The notes under the pieces: generated by a model | Databases searched by the model: none | Told to the model about the DNA's origin: nothing | The model's input: the letters and a program-made list of their open reading frames with translations, nothing else | In this document: in pieces, positions 36,642 through 45,183 of the stretch | Layout: every line of letters begins with the position of its first letter | Position numbering within the stretch: the first letter of the stretch is position 1 | Made by a program: the position numbers and the translations under genes | Source: Granulosicoccaceae sp. 1_MG-2023 | GTDB lineage: Bacteria; Pseudomonadota; Gammaproteobacteria; Granulosicoccales; Granulosicoccaceae | Assembly (NCBI GenBank): GCA_030546905.1 | Contig: JAUOPI010000015.1 | Location: 1-64,000 of the forward strand | DNA: 64,000 nt | Reading direction: 5' to 3'

Positions 36642-37739
36642 TTACAGCCCCCGTTCCTTGCTCAGCGGTTTGACCAGCATCCCGTCACGCAGTGTGTGGA
36701 TGCCGGCAATCGCAATGCGGTCGCCCTCGGCCAGACCGTCACGCAGGATAAAGCCGGCATTGGTCAGCGGGCCGAGCTCCACGGGGGTGGGGCGGATGCG
36801 CTGTTCGTCATCAACGCGCCAGACCAGCGTCGACTCACCGCGCTGCATTACCGCTTCCACGGGGATAAAGATCTGCGCCTTAGCCGCTTCCGGGGCAATG
36901 GCCGACAGATCCAGCAGCACATTAACCGACATGCCGGGCAGGGCCGCGAAATCGGGCCGTTCGGTCAGAACAAACTCGGCCCCGTAGGTACGGGTCAGCG
37001 AGTCGGGCACCAGCTCGTGTTCCTTGTGGCAGGCGGTGTAGCTGTGACCGGGATGGTTGTTGAAGCTGACCTGCGCGCAGATTTTATCGAGTATCGCCGG
37101 ATCGCTGACCCGTCCGAGCATGCTGATCAGTGTTTCCGGTACGCTGAAATGCACCGACAGACTGTCGTTGCCGCTCAGGTGCAGCACCGTCTGGCCGGCC
37201 TGAATGCTCTGGAAGTTCTCCACATCCAGGCGCGCCACCAGACCGTCAAAGGTGGCGGTCAGACTGGTATAGCGGAGATTGTTGCGGGCCTGGGCCAGGT
37301 CCGCTTCGGCGGAACGCAGGGCGGCGGTGGCCTGATCGAGTTGTGACTGGCTGGCCAGTTTGCGCTTGGACAGTGTCAGCGTCTGGTCGTATTGCACCTT
37401 GGCCAGCTGGTACTGGGCGCGGCTGGCATCAAGCGCGTTCTGGTAATCGGATTCGTCAAGACGGGCCAGCAAATCCCCGCGTTTGACCTCCAGACCGGCA
37501 TAGGCCGGCAACTCGGCAAGCTGTCCGCTGACGCGGAAGGCCAGGTCGGTTTTCTCGCTGGCTTGCAGGGTGCCGGGATAGGTGCGTTGCAGCGGATTGT
37601 CTGCTTTGGCCAAGGTCCAGAGTTTAGCCGGATGGGCTTGCTCCACGGCGGCTTGTCCGGCTTCGTCGGCGGGTTTACAGGCACTGATTGCGACGCTGAG
37701 CAGAAGTACCCCGGTGACCCGGGAGAGGGGCAGGTTCAT
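36642..37739 (-). CDS. RND periplasmic adaptor lipoprotein (membrane fusion protein)
   Basis: 365 residues from ATG 37739, which gives a lipoprotein signal MNLPLSRVTGVLLLSVAISAC; a start at 37751 is possible. After the lipobox comes a lipoyl half-motif, a coiled-coil hairpin at about residues 95-165 rich in Gln/Ala/Leu (LDQATAALRSAEADLAQARN) and beta-barrel domains. An insertion with two cysteines (DKICAQVSF and YTACHKEH) is unusual. It links the pump to an outer-membrane channel. The divergent tetR gene probably represses it. Confidence 0.9.
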   Translation of the reverse strand: MNLPLSRVTGVLLLSVAISACKPADEAGQAAVEQAHPAKLWTLAKADNPLQRTYPGTLQASEKTDLAFRVSGQLAELPAYAGLEVKRGDLLARLDESDYQNALDASRAQYQLAKVQYDQTLTLSKRKLASQSQLDQATAALRSAEADLAQARNNLRYTSLTATFDGLVARLDVENFQSIQAGQTVLHLSGNDSLSVHFSVPETLISMLGRVSDPAILDKICAQVSFNNHPGHSYTACHKEHELVPDSLTRTYGAEFVLTERPDFAALPGMSVNVLLDLSAIAPEAAKAQIFIPVEAVMQRGESTLVWRVDDEQRIRPTPVELGPLTNAGFILRDGLAEGDRIAIAGIHTLRDGMLVKPLSKERGL

Positions 37740-37754
37740 GCTGGATTCCATTTG

Positions 37755-37776
37755 ACATACATACGGGCGTGTATGT
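37755..37776. promoter_or_regulatory. Probable TetR operator between adaptor and tetR genes
   Basis: ACATACA (37755-37761) and TGTATGT (37770-37776) make a perfect 7-bp inverted repeat with an 8-bp spacer. It lies directly before the adaptor start and 44 bp before the tetR start, the usual place for an AcrR-type operator, and its sequence resembles known AcrR/TtgR-type sites with TACATACA half-sites. Binding is inferred. Confidence 0.65.
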
Positions 37777-37820
37777 TAGTCTGGATCACGTGCTTGCGCC
37801 ATTACTAAATAGGTATTTCT

Positions 37821-38447
37821 GTGTCCAGAAAGACAAAAGAAGAAGCCGCGCAGACATATAACGCGTTGCTTGATTCGGCCACGTTGTTGTTTACCCGGCG
37901 GGGCGTGATGCAGACCACCTTGCAGGATATTGCCCGGCAGGCCAACCTGACCCGCGGCGCGGTTTATTGGCACTTCAAAGATAAAGACGATCTCATCCGC
38001 GCGCTCTGGGAGCGCGACGCCAGCCACAACCACCGAAATCTGATCGAGCGGATTGAGTCCTATCTCGAACGCGGCGAAGCACCGCCTCTGCGCACGATTC
38101 TGACCCGCGCGCTGGAGGAGTTTCTCTCCACGCCGCACGCTTGTCAGGCGTTGCGGGTGGTGTTTAACCACGATTTCTGTACAGGGAAAACCGACTTGCA
38201 CGCGTTCTTCGTGCAGCGTGAACGGCTGATTCTGGACGTATTCGAACGCAGTTTCGAGGCGATGTCCGCACGTGGTGAGTTGCTGGTGCCGGACGAGCCT
38301 GTCTTGCTGGCGCGCGGCCTGTTTGCCTATATGCGCGGATTGCTCGACAGCTACGTCCTGCGTGACGAATGCCATGTGGATCTGCAGCAGTACGGTGCCC
38401 GCCTGATAAGCCTGTGGCTCGACGGTGTGGCGCGCAAGGAATCCTGA
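37821..38447 (+). CDS. TetR-family efflux repressor (AcrR/TtgR-like)
   Basis: 208 residues from GTG 37821. HTH: ALLDSATLLFTRRGVMQTTLQDIARQANLTRGAVYWHFKDK (residues 14-54), closely following the AcrR pattern. The C-terminal part should form the ligand pocket. It is divergent from the RND pump genes with a palindromic site between, so it probably represses them and itself until a pump substrate binds. Confidence 0.92.
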   Translation: MSRKTKEEAAQTYNALLDSATLLFTRRGVMQTTLQDIARQANLTRGAVYWHFKDKDDLIRALWERDASHNHRNLIERIESYLERGEAPPLRTILTRALEEFLSTPHACQALRVVFNHDFCTGKTDLHAFFVQRERLILDVFERSFEAMSARGELLVPDEPVLLARGLFAYMRGLLDSYVLRDECHVDLQQYGARLISLWLDGVARKES

Positions 38448-38498
38448 GCGGCCGCCACACGGGCCGCTTATCCCGGTTCACAGAAACAGGAGAAAGCA

Positions 38499-39098
38499 AT
38501 GTGGGATCAGAGGTATAGCGAAGAAGGCTTCGCCTATGGCACCGAACCCAATGATTTTTTAAAAGCCGAGTTTGCGCGCATACCCGCCGGCGGGCGCGTG
38601 CTGTGTCTGGCCGAAGGCGAGGGCCGCAATGCCGTGTTTCTGGCCCGGCAGGGCTATCAGGTCACCGCGGTGGATCAGTCTGCCGTCGGCCTTGAAAAAG
38701 CCGCCCAACATGCCCGCGACAACGGTGTTGAGATCGCAACAGTGGTGGCTGATTTAGCCGACTACGAGCTTGGCGAGGATGCCTGGGACGGCATCGTTTC
38801 CATCGCCGCCCATGTGCCGCCTGCGGTGCGCGCCAAACTGCACAAGCAGGTTGCCGGCGCCCTGAAAAAAGGCGGTGTGTTTATTCTCGAAGCCTACACC
38901 GAGCAGCAGCTGGAGATGGACGGCGTCGGCGGGCCGCCGCCGCACAGCAAAGAACTGTTTATGTCCCTGCGTGACCTGCAAACGGAGCTCAGCGCGCTGG
39001 AGTTCAGCATCGGCCACGAGGTCGTGCGGACCATGTCCGAAGGCAAGTACCACCGCGGCGAAAGCGCTGTTGTGCAGGTGGTGGCGCGTAAGGACTGA
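38499..39098 (+). CDS. SAM-dependent methyltransferase (TehB-like class I)
   Basis: 199 residues. It starts MWDQRYSEEGFAYGTEPNDFL, followed by the SAM-binding motif RVLCLAEGEGRNAVFLA and acidic strand-2 end VTAVDQS. Further class I motifs are the D-rich ADLADYEL and LKKGGVFILEAY. The group is related to tellurite/thiopurine-type methyltransferases; the substrate is not predictable. RBS AGGAGA lies 8 bp before the ATG. Confidence 0.85.
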   Translation: MWDQRYSEEGFAYGTEPNDFLKAEFARIPAGGRVLCLAEGEGRNAVFLARQGYQVTAVDQSAVGLEKAAQHARDNGVEIATVVADLADYELGEDAWDGIVSIAAHVPPAVRAKLHKQVAGALKKGGVFILEAYTEQQLEMDGVGGPPPHSKELFMSLRDLQTELSALEFSIGHEVVRTMSEGKYHRGESAVVQVVARKD

Positions 39099-39544
39099 AG
39101 CTCTCCGCAGCGCCGCTCACGACTCAAGTGCGTTGAACCTGGCTTTTTAGCTGTGGTTCGGCCACACCTCCGGCCGGGCGCTGACCGTATTTCCTCTGCT
39201 GCGCAGCATCTGTAGCGCCGAATCTCAGGCGGGAGGATGAGACTTACTGCCATGCTGCGACTGGCATACGCGGGTCGGCGAGGTCTATGTGGCGCATGGG
39301 AAGGTCCGGATAGTGATTGCGTTTCTTAAGCTGTTGCAGCTTCGCGGGACTGTTGCTGTCTCGAATACGGTCTTTACAATCATGCGGTGGCGATTAACAA
39401 TCTCCCTATTTTTTTGACGATGGCCGGATTGCCTGCTTCTGGCAGACGCGGGCCTGTCTCTGGGCGCACTTTACAGTGATCGCCGCATGACCACATGTGA
39501 ATCGTCGGAAACCCGGCTGATTACTTTTTCCAGCACAGGCATTC
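39099..39544 (+). other. 446-bp gene-free boundary between core genes and defence-like module
   Basis: No gene, tRNA, transposase remnant or clear repeat was recognised. The sequence moves from G+C-rich to a less G+C-rich composition that continues through the following seven genes. AATCATGCGGTGGCGATTAACAAT and a TATTTTTTT run near 39400-39417 mark an A+T-rich patch that could hold the promoter for the methyltransferase. It is the probable left edge of an acquired segment. Confidence 0.45.
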
Positions 39545-40990
39545 ATGAGCAACCTCAACGTCAGTATTGAAGAACTTAAGTGCAAGGTCACAGAAATCCT
39601 TGAAAAGCATTGTCTTGAAATGCCCGAAGGAACAACGACCGGAGCGTTTGTTGATCAGGCTTTGCACTCAGTGGCGGTCGGAGGAAGTTTGTTTTTGCCG
39701 GAAGAGGTCGAGGCAAATGGTGAGATCAGCAAACTGGAAACGGCTGAGCAGTATGAGCGGCGGCGGCAGTCTTATCAAAGGCAGTTGGAGCGGGCATTGC
39801 GGAAAACTATGTCTGTCGATACCACCGAAGAAATGAGGGCCGGGCTTTACGCTGTTTTATACGGGGAGGTAAGCCCCGTTTTTCGCCCGGACCCGCAACC
39901 GAAGTTTCATTTTATTGATCTTTTTTCCGGGATAGGGGGGATGCGTCTCGGATTCCAGCAGGCGGGCGGCGCATGTGTGTTCTCTTCGGAATTTGATCCT
40001 GCTGCTCAGAAAACATACCGACAGAATTTCGGTGAATACCCGTTCGGCGACATTACCAAAGTTCCCGCGGAGGCGATTCCTGATCACGATGTCTTGCTGG
40101 CAGGCTTCCCGTGCCAGCCATTTTCTCATGCGGGGTTGAAAAAAGGCATCGCCGATACGCGGGGGACTCTCTTTCACAATATCGCAGAAATTCTGTCAGA
40201 GAAACGTCCGGCTTTTGCTGTTCTTGAGAACGTGAAAGGGCTCTTAAGTCACGACGGAGGTTTTACCCTGCATACCATTCTCAAAAGACTGAACAGTATC
40301 GGTTACAGATGTAACGTTCCGTGTGACGTGATCGAGAATGGGACAGCTGAAGAAGTTCGTAATGCCGCCAAAAAAATGTTGCTCAAGTCCATAGACTTTG
40401 GGGTGCCGCAAAACCGTCAAAGATTGTTCATCGTCCTGTGGGATAAAAATAAACGCGGCGATGATATGACTTTTGAGTATCCTGAGCCTTTGCCCGGTGT
40501 GCGTGCGTCGCTGCGTGTTGGCGATATACTTGAAGCTGATCCGGACGAGTCGCTTCGTATATCTGAACGTCTTTGGGCAGGTCATCAGCGTAGAAAAAAG
40601 ATGAACAAGCGAAACGGGAAAGGGTTCGGATATGGCTTGGTTACGCCTGAATCAAACTATACCAATACGCTCTCGGCCAGATACTACAAAGATGGAAGTG
40701 AAATTCTCGTGCAGGACAGTTCCAAAAGGCCCCGTAAACTGAGTAAACGTGAAGCAGCACGGCTCCAGGGCTTCCCGGATGATTTTATGCCTGCCGAGTC
40801 AAATCCTCAGGCATACAAACAATTCGGAAACAGCGTTAGTGTTCCCGTTGTTAAAGCTGTCGCCGAAAAGGTTGCCGAAAAAATCGGGAAAACTTCGTCG
40901 GAAAGTCGACGTAGAGTCCCGGAAAATAGCCCTGAGCCGGAGCACTTCACAAATTTTGTTCAGAAAGAGTTCGGTTTTGGCCATTTTTAA
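39545..40990 (+). CDS. C5-cytosine DNA methyltransferase with N-terminal extension
   Basis: 481 residues. Motif I FIDLFSGIGGMRLGF near residue 122; motif IV GFPCQPFSHAG near residue 187 with the catalytic Cys; motif VI ENVKG near residue 227; motif VIII QNRQRLFIV; motif IX/X KREAARLQGFPDDF and YKQFGNSVSVPV. About 118 residues precede motif I and look helical, not typical of plain Dcm. It would mark host DNA at an unknown site. Vsr-like and Z1/GHKL genes follow in the same direction, so it is the modification arm of a complex restriction-like system. Confidence 0.93.
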   Translation: MSNLNVSIEELKCKVTEILEKHCLEMPEGTTTGAFVDQALHSVAVGGSLFLPEEVEANGEISKLETAEQYERRRQSYQRQLERALRKTMSVDTTEEMRAGLYAVLYGEVSPVFRPDPQPKFHFIDLFSGIGGMRLGFQQAGGACVFSSEFDPAAQKTYRQNFGEYPFGDITKVPAEAIPDHDVLLAGFPCQPFSHAGLKKGIADTRGTLFHNIAEILSEKRPAFAVLENVKGLLSHDGGFTLHTILKRLNSIGYRCNVPCDVIENGTAEEVRNAAKKMLLKSIDFGVPQNRQRLFIVLWDKNKRGDDMTFEYPEPLPGVRASLRVGDILEADPDESLRISERLWAGHQRRKKMNKRNGKGFGYGLVTPESNYTNTLSARYYKDGSEILVQDSSKRPRKLSKREAARLQGFPDDFMPAESNPQAYKQFGNSVSVPVVKAVAEKVAEKIGKTSSESRRRVPENSPEPEHFTNFVQKEFGFGHF

Positions 40991-41007
40991 CTTCAGGACG
41001 TAAGCTG

Positions 41008-41463
41008 TTGACCGATGTCCACGATAAAGAAGTGCGCAGTCGGAATATGGCTGCAATTCGTGGCACCGGCACGAAACCTGAGCTCTGGCTTCGCACGCGT
41101 CTTCATCATCGTGGTTATCGCTACCGCGTAAACTTCAAATCCCTCCCGGGAAGGCCGGATCTGGTGTTCCCCAAATACAACGCTGTTATATTTATTAATG
41201 GTTGTTTCTGGCACCGGCACGACTGTCCTGCGTTCAAGTTACCTAAAACACGAACTCCCTGGTGGGATGAAAAGCTAGGTTTGAATCGTCAGCGGGATAT
41301 CATAAATCACGCTCGCTTATTGAAGCTCGGTTGGCGTTGTTTCGTACTTTGGGAGTGTGCGCTAAAGGGGCCTGCAAAGCTAAGCGAGGAAAGGGTTCTG
41401 ACTGAAGTGGAAAGCTGGTTGAGGTATGGAGGAAAGCAGGCGGAGCTAAGAGGTTACTGGTAA
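41008..41463 (+). CDS. vsr: Vsr-family DNA mismatch/restriction endonuclease
   Basis: 151 residues from TTG 41008 (AGGA at 40995-40998; no in-frame ATG before residue 14). Vsr signature: RSRNMAAIRGTGTKPELWLR, LPGRPDLVFPKYNAVIFI with the active-site Asp, and GCFWHRHDCP zinc/metal residues. Classical Vsr nicks T:G mismatches left by deaminated 5-methylcytosine next to a Dcm gene. In restriction-type operons such as this one it may instead be the cutting enzyme. It follows the methyltransferase by 17 bp. Confidence 0.92.
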   Translation: MTDVHDKEVRSRNMAAIRGTGTKPELWLRTRLHHRGYRYRVNFKSLPGRPDLVFPKYNAVIFINGCFWHRHDCPAFKLPKTRTPWWDEKLGLNRQRDIINHARLLKLGWRCFVLWECALKGPAKLSEERVLTEVESWLRYGGKQAELRGYW

Positions 41464-41593
41464 ACGCCGATAGAGTCCTGTGGGGCATATTTTTGTATGC
41501 ATCGGCCGGTTTGGCGATGGAGCGTTGTATCGGCGTCAACAAGGCGGCTCTGTTAGCCGGGGTTGAGATAATAAAACCAATAGAGGGATTACA

Positions 41594-44176
41594 ATGGCGG
41601 AGAAGAAGGCGGGAATTGAAATTTTTGCCAACCAAATCCGGGAAAGGCGGGCGAGTTATTCCAGCATATCGGAAGTGGCCGGTGTGATTAAACAAGAGAT
41701 GGAAAGCTATGGTGCCTTAACGCCTGAAAGGGCTGAAGCGATAGACGCCGCTGCAGAGATAGTACAAAAAGAGCAGAAGCATGTAACGATACTCCGCGCA
41801 GGCTCGTTGTACCGGGCCCGGCCGGATTGGTATAAGGGACCGGACGCCGAGAGTTACCACTGGCATGCGCTGCATAACTACATCCGCAACAAAAAAGGGT
41901 GGGCTGAAGATACGATTTGTTCGTTGGACGAAGCCTCCACTGAGATAGTGTCTCTGCTGGAAGATCCGGCACAAGCGCAGTTCCGCTGCCGCGGTTTGGT
42001 TGTCGGTTACGTACAGTCGGGTAAAACCGCAAATATGACAGCGGTAATAGCCAAAGCTGTTGACGCCGGATACAACCTGATTCTCGTTCTGGGCGGGCTT
42101 ACGAACAAGCTGAGGAAACAAACGCAGCTCAGATTGGAGCGGGATGTTGTCGACCGGCATCGCCATATGTGGGAACTGTACACTACGGCGGATGATGATG
42201 GCGATTTCCGAAGGCCTGCTAACGGCGCGTTTCATATGCCGAGAGAAGGGCATGCGCAGCTGATCGTAATGAAAAAGGAAGGTAGCCGTCTTCGTTCTCT
42301 GCTTAAAACGGTTGAAAAAACCCAGCCGGTAATCCTCAAAAAGATAAAAGTACTGTTGATCGATGATGAGTGTGACCACGCTTCGGTTAACTCGGCCACG
42401 AACGACTCTGATATCACGACCATCAACAGGCTGATCAGACAAGTGCTGCGCCGGTTTCCCGCAGTCTCCTATGTCGGATACACAGCGACGCCGTTTGCCA
42501 ACGTTTTTATTGACCCCTTCCCCGATACGACTGATGTACCGGACGATCTTTATCCGAGTGATTTTATAACTGCTCTTTCACGTCCCGATGGTTATTTCGG
42601 TGCGCGGGAAGTGTTCGGCGCCGATGAGGCCGAAGAAGATTCCGACGGGCGCGATATGATCCGTCTCATTGAAGATGCGGAGGCGGCGAAACTGCGTCCC
42701 ACTTCCCCGAAAGACAAAACCAGCTTTAAGCCGGTGATGACAGACTCACTGCGCGATGCCGTGCTGTGGTTCCTGGCCGGTTGCGCTGTCCGGCGCTTCA
42801 GAGGCCAAACAGAGGCGCATATGTCGATGCTGGTGCATTGCTCACAGTACCAGGATCAGCATGACTACATGCATGAGCTGTTGGATTCCTGGGTGCAGGA
42901 GCACCGTGCGGAACTGGAGCAGGGGACCGGTACTTTGGGAGAGTATTTCCGCGAATTTTATGCCGACGAGATCAGACGGACGGTAGAGCGTAGCGGACAT
43001 CCGTTTCCACGTACTTTTGATGAGTTATCGCCGTACCTTTCCGAGGTTTTTGAGTCGCTCGGGTTCGCGGTTGAGAACGGACGCAGCGAGATCAGGCTCG
43101 ACTATGAGTCCGGTCCGGTGACGTGTATTGCAATAGGTGGAACTGTGCTCGCGCGCGGACTGACGCTGGAAGGCTTGACAGTCTCCTACTTTCTACGGAC
43201 CTCGAAGCAATACGACACACTTCTGCAGATGGGCCGCTGGTTCGGTTATCGTCCGGGTTATGACGACTTGCCTCGCTTGTGGACGACGTCGGAACTGGCG
43301 TCCAACTTCCGTTCTTTAGCTGTGATTGAGGATGAGATCAGGCAGGAAATTGCGGAATACAAGCATAAGGATCTCTCGCCGCTGGAGTTCGCAGTACGTG
43401 TGCGCTCGATACCGGGAATGGCCATCACCTCAGCCAGTAAAATGCGACATGCATTCCGGACCAGTATGAGTTTTGCGGGTCAGCATGTGCAGACGATTCG
43501 TTTTGACCATAAGGACCTGAATGTTGTCCGTGGCAACTGGAAAGCCGCTGCGCGTCTTTTTGATGACGCAGCGCAGATCACGGAGGCAGAAAAACGCAAA
43601 GGTTCGCTGCTGTTCCGTGATGTGCCGATGAGGTCGGTGCGTAAGTTCGTAGCTGATTCGGATATTTCGGATAAACATATGTCGCTCAAGAAGGAGCACA
43701 TACTTGCGTATTTTGACGAGGTATTCGACGAGCAGGTTTGTTGGAATGTCGGGCTCGTTCAACCTAAAGCGGGCAACTCGTCTGAGATGGAATTGGGGCA
43801 GTTAGGGCATGTCTCCACAGTTCAAAGGTCGCCGCTGGCTACATCGGCTGCCGACCACGCGGATATCAAGGCGCTGATGTCGGTTCGCGATGTCCTTATC
43901 GATGCCGATGAAGAGCCGGTCAGCGGCACAAAGGAAAAACTGACATGGGATATTGCGAAATGCAAGCGCCCGCCGGTGCCACTGTTGCTGGTTTATCCGA
44001 TTGATAAGAATTCTGAACCGAAGTCGCAGGGAGTTCGGACATCGCTGAATGCGGTCGGAGATCTGGTGGGCTTCGGCATCATTTTCCCGGGCGATAAAGA
44101 CCGGTCAGGTGATTATTTTTCAGTTGAACTTGATGCGCCGGTCGAAGATGAAATTGACGATTATGTTGAAGAGTGA
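41594..44176 (+). CDS. Z1-domain superfamily-2-like ATPase
   Basis: 860 residues. A Walker A motif is seen as VGYVQSGKTANMT near residue 137, a Walker B/DEAD-like LLIDDECDHASVN near residue 255, and YVGYTATPFANVF near residue 294, then a second helicase-like half with GRWFGYRPGYDD near residue 550. These match the Z1 domain of endonuclease-associated ATPases. It probably uses ATP to move on or remodel DNA for the nuclease subunits. The C-terminal ~250 residues have no motif I recognise. It overlaps the next frame by a few bases. Confidence 0.85.
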   Translation: MAEKKAGIEIFANQIRERRASYSSISEVAGVIKQEMESYGALTPERAEAIDAAAEIVQKEQKHVTILRAGSLYRARPDWYKGPDAESYHWHALHNYIRNKKGWAEDTICSLDEASTEIVSLLEDPAQAQFRCRGLVVGYVQSGKTANMTAVIAKAVDAGYNLILVLGGLTNKLRKQTQLRLERDVVDRHRHMWELYTTADDDGDFRRPANGAFHMPREGHAQLIVMKKEGSRLRSLLKTVEKTQPVILKKIKVLLIDDECDHASVNSATNDSDITTINRLIRQVLRRFPAVSYVGYTATPFANVFIDPFPDTTDVPDDLYPSDFITALSRPDGYFGAREVFGADEAEEDSDGRDMIRLIEDAEAAKLRPTSPKDKTSFKPVMTDSLRDAVLWFLAGCAVRRFRGQTEAHMSMLVHCSQYQDQHDYMHELLDSWVQEHRAELEQGTGTLGEYFREFYADEIRRTVERSGHPFPRTFDELSPYLSEVFESLGFAVENGRSEIRLDYESGPVTCIAIGGTVLARGLTLEGLTVSYFLRTSKQYDTLLQMGRWFGYRPGYDDLPRLWTTSELASNFRSLAVIEDEIRQEIAEYKHKDLSPLEFAVRVRSIPGMAITSASKMRHAFRTSMSFAGQHVQTIRFDHKDLNVVRGNWKAAARLFDDAAQITEAEKRKGSLLFRDVPMRSVRKFVADSDISDKHMSLKKEHILAYFDEVFDEQVCWNVGLVQPKAGNSSEMELGQLGHVSTVQRSPLATSAADHADIKALMSVRDVLIDADEEPVSGTKEKLTWDIAKCKRPPVPLLLVYPIDKNSEPKSQGVRTSLNAVGDLVGFGIIFPGDKDRSGDYFSVELDAPVEDEIDDYVEE

Positions 44177-44190
44177 CTGCAGGGAACGTC

Positions 44191-45183
44191 ATGAGTGATG
44201 AAGCGTCATCGGCCTGGCGGCAGATCCGGGACGAGGGGATTGGTGACGGGAAGCTGGAAGTCCCCACGCTGCCCGCAGAAGTGGATAGTGGGTTTGGTCC
44301 GGTTATGTTTGCCACTGGCGAGCGCGGTGAACCGAGATTGCTGGTTCCGTTGGGGCCAGGTAAACGTGACTTCGAGATCGAGCCGGGACTGAATTTAAAA
44401 GTCATCCCTATGGTTTACCATCTGAATGGACGTCGCACCTTATTTTTGGATATCACGGCGACCGATACCCGGCTTGAAAAAGTTTTTGCAGAACTTGTTG
44501 GTGAAATATTGGCCCGGCTGGAAAATGGAGTCGCACCTGAAACGGCCGTCTTCAGCACAATCGCAGATTTTCGTGATTTGCTGAAAGAGGATTTGCTGAG
44601 CGGGGTATCGAAAGAAAAGATCCTGGGTTTATTGGGTGAATTGTATGTGTTTACTCAAACCGCAGGTTGTACTGCCGGTGATATCGGCGCATGGTCCGGT
44701 CCGCGCGGTCAGCGACATGATTTTCGTCGCGGGAATCTGGCGCTCGAAGTGAAAACTTCCGGACGCAGTGATGCGACTCAGGTCGGGATTCACGGCATCG
44801 ACCAGCTTACAGCTCCGGAAGGGGGTGAGTTATATCTTGCCCATATCAAATTTGAAGAATCAGCCGGCGGAGCAATTTCTCTCGCCGGCCTCTACCACGC
44901 TGTACTTGCGAACGGCGTTCAGAAAGCAGAGATCGATACAACCCTGGAACTTTGTGGGTGCCGGGATGTGCACGCGCAGGAGTGGAATGAATCGCAGTGG
45001 GCGCTGGAAGGAGTGGACTTCTACCGCGTTGAAGGGAGCTTTCCCAGGCTGTCCGCAGATGCCTTTGCAGATCCGGATTCGCTCTCCGGTGTCCGGGATA
45101 TTACCTATAAGATCGATTTAAGTATGGCGGGCGACTGGCGTCTTTCGCTGACTGAAGCCGACAGCGTATTAGCGAGGCTGTGA
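44191..45183 (+). CDS. PD-(D/E)XK motif protein (DUF4420-like nuclease)
   Basis: 330 residues from ATG 44191 with AGGG seven bases upstream; a GTG at 44173 overlapping the Z1 stop is the alternative. GLLGELYVFTQ near residue 150 and GPRGQRHDFRRGNLALEVKTSG near residue 175 give the candidate metal-binding Asp and Glu-x-Lys of a PD-(D/E)XK fold. It is predicted to cut DNA as part of the module. The next gene starts inside its last codon region (GTGA overlap), so the two are coupled. Confidence 0.8.
   Translation: MSDEASSAWRQIRDEGIGDGKLEVPTLPAEVDSGFGPVMFATGERGEPRLLVPLGPGKRDFEIEPGLNLKVIPMVYHLNGRRTLFLDITATDTRLEKVFAELVGEILARLENGVAPETAVFSTIADFRDLLKEDLLSGVSKEKILGLLGELYVFTQTAGCTAGDIGAWSGPRGQRHDFRRGNLALEVKTSGRSDATQVGIHGIDQLTAPEGGELYLAHIKFEESAGGAISLAGLYHAVLANGVQKAEIDTTLELCGCRDVHAQEWNESQWALEGVDFYRVEGSFPRLSADAFADPDSLSGVRDITYKIDLSMAGDWRLSLTEADSVLARL

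Noticed and set aside
39099-39544. Remnant of an integrase or transposase at the island edge
   Set aside because: Short translations in this stretch gave no recognisable transposase or integrase motif.
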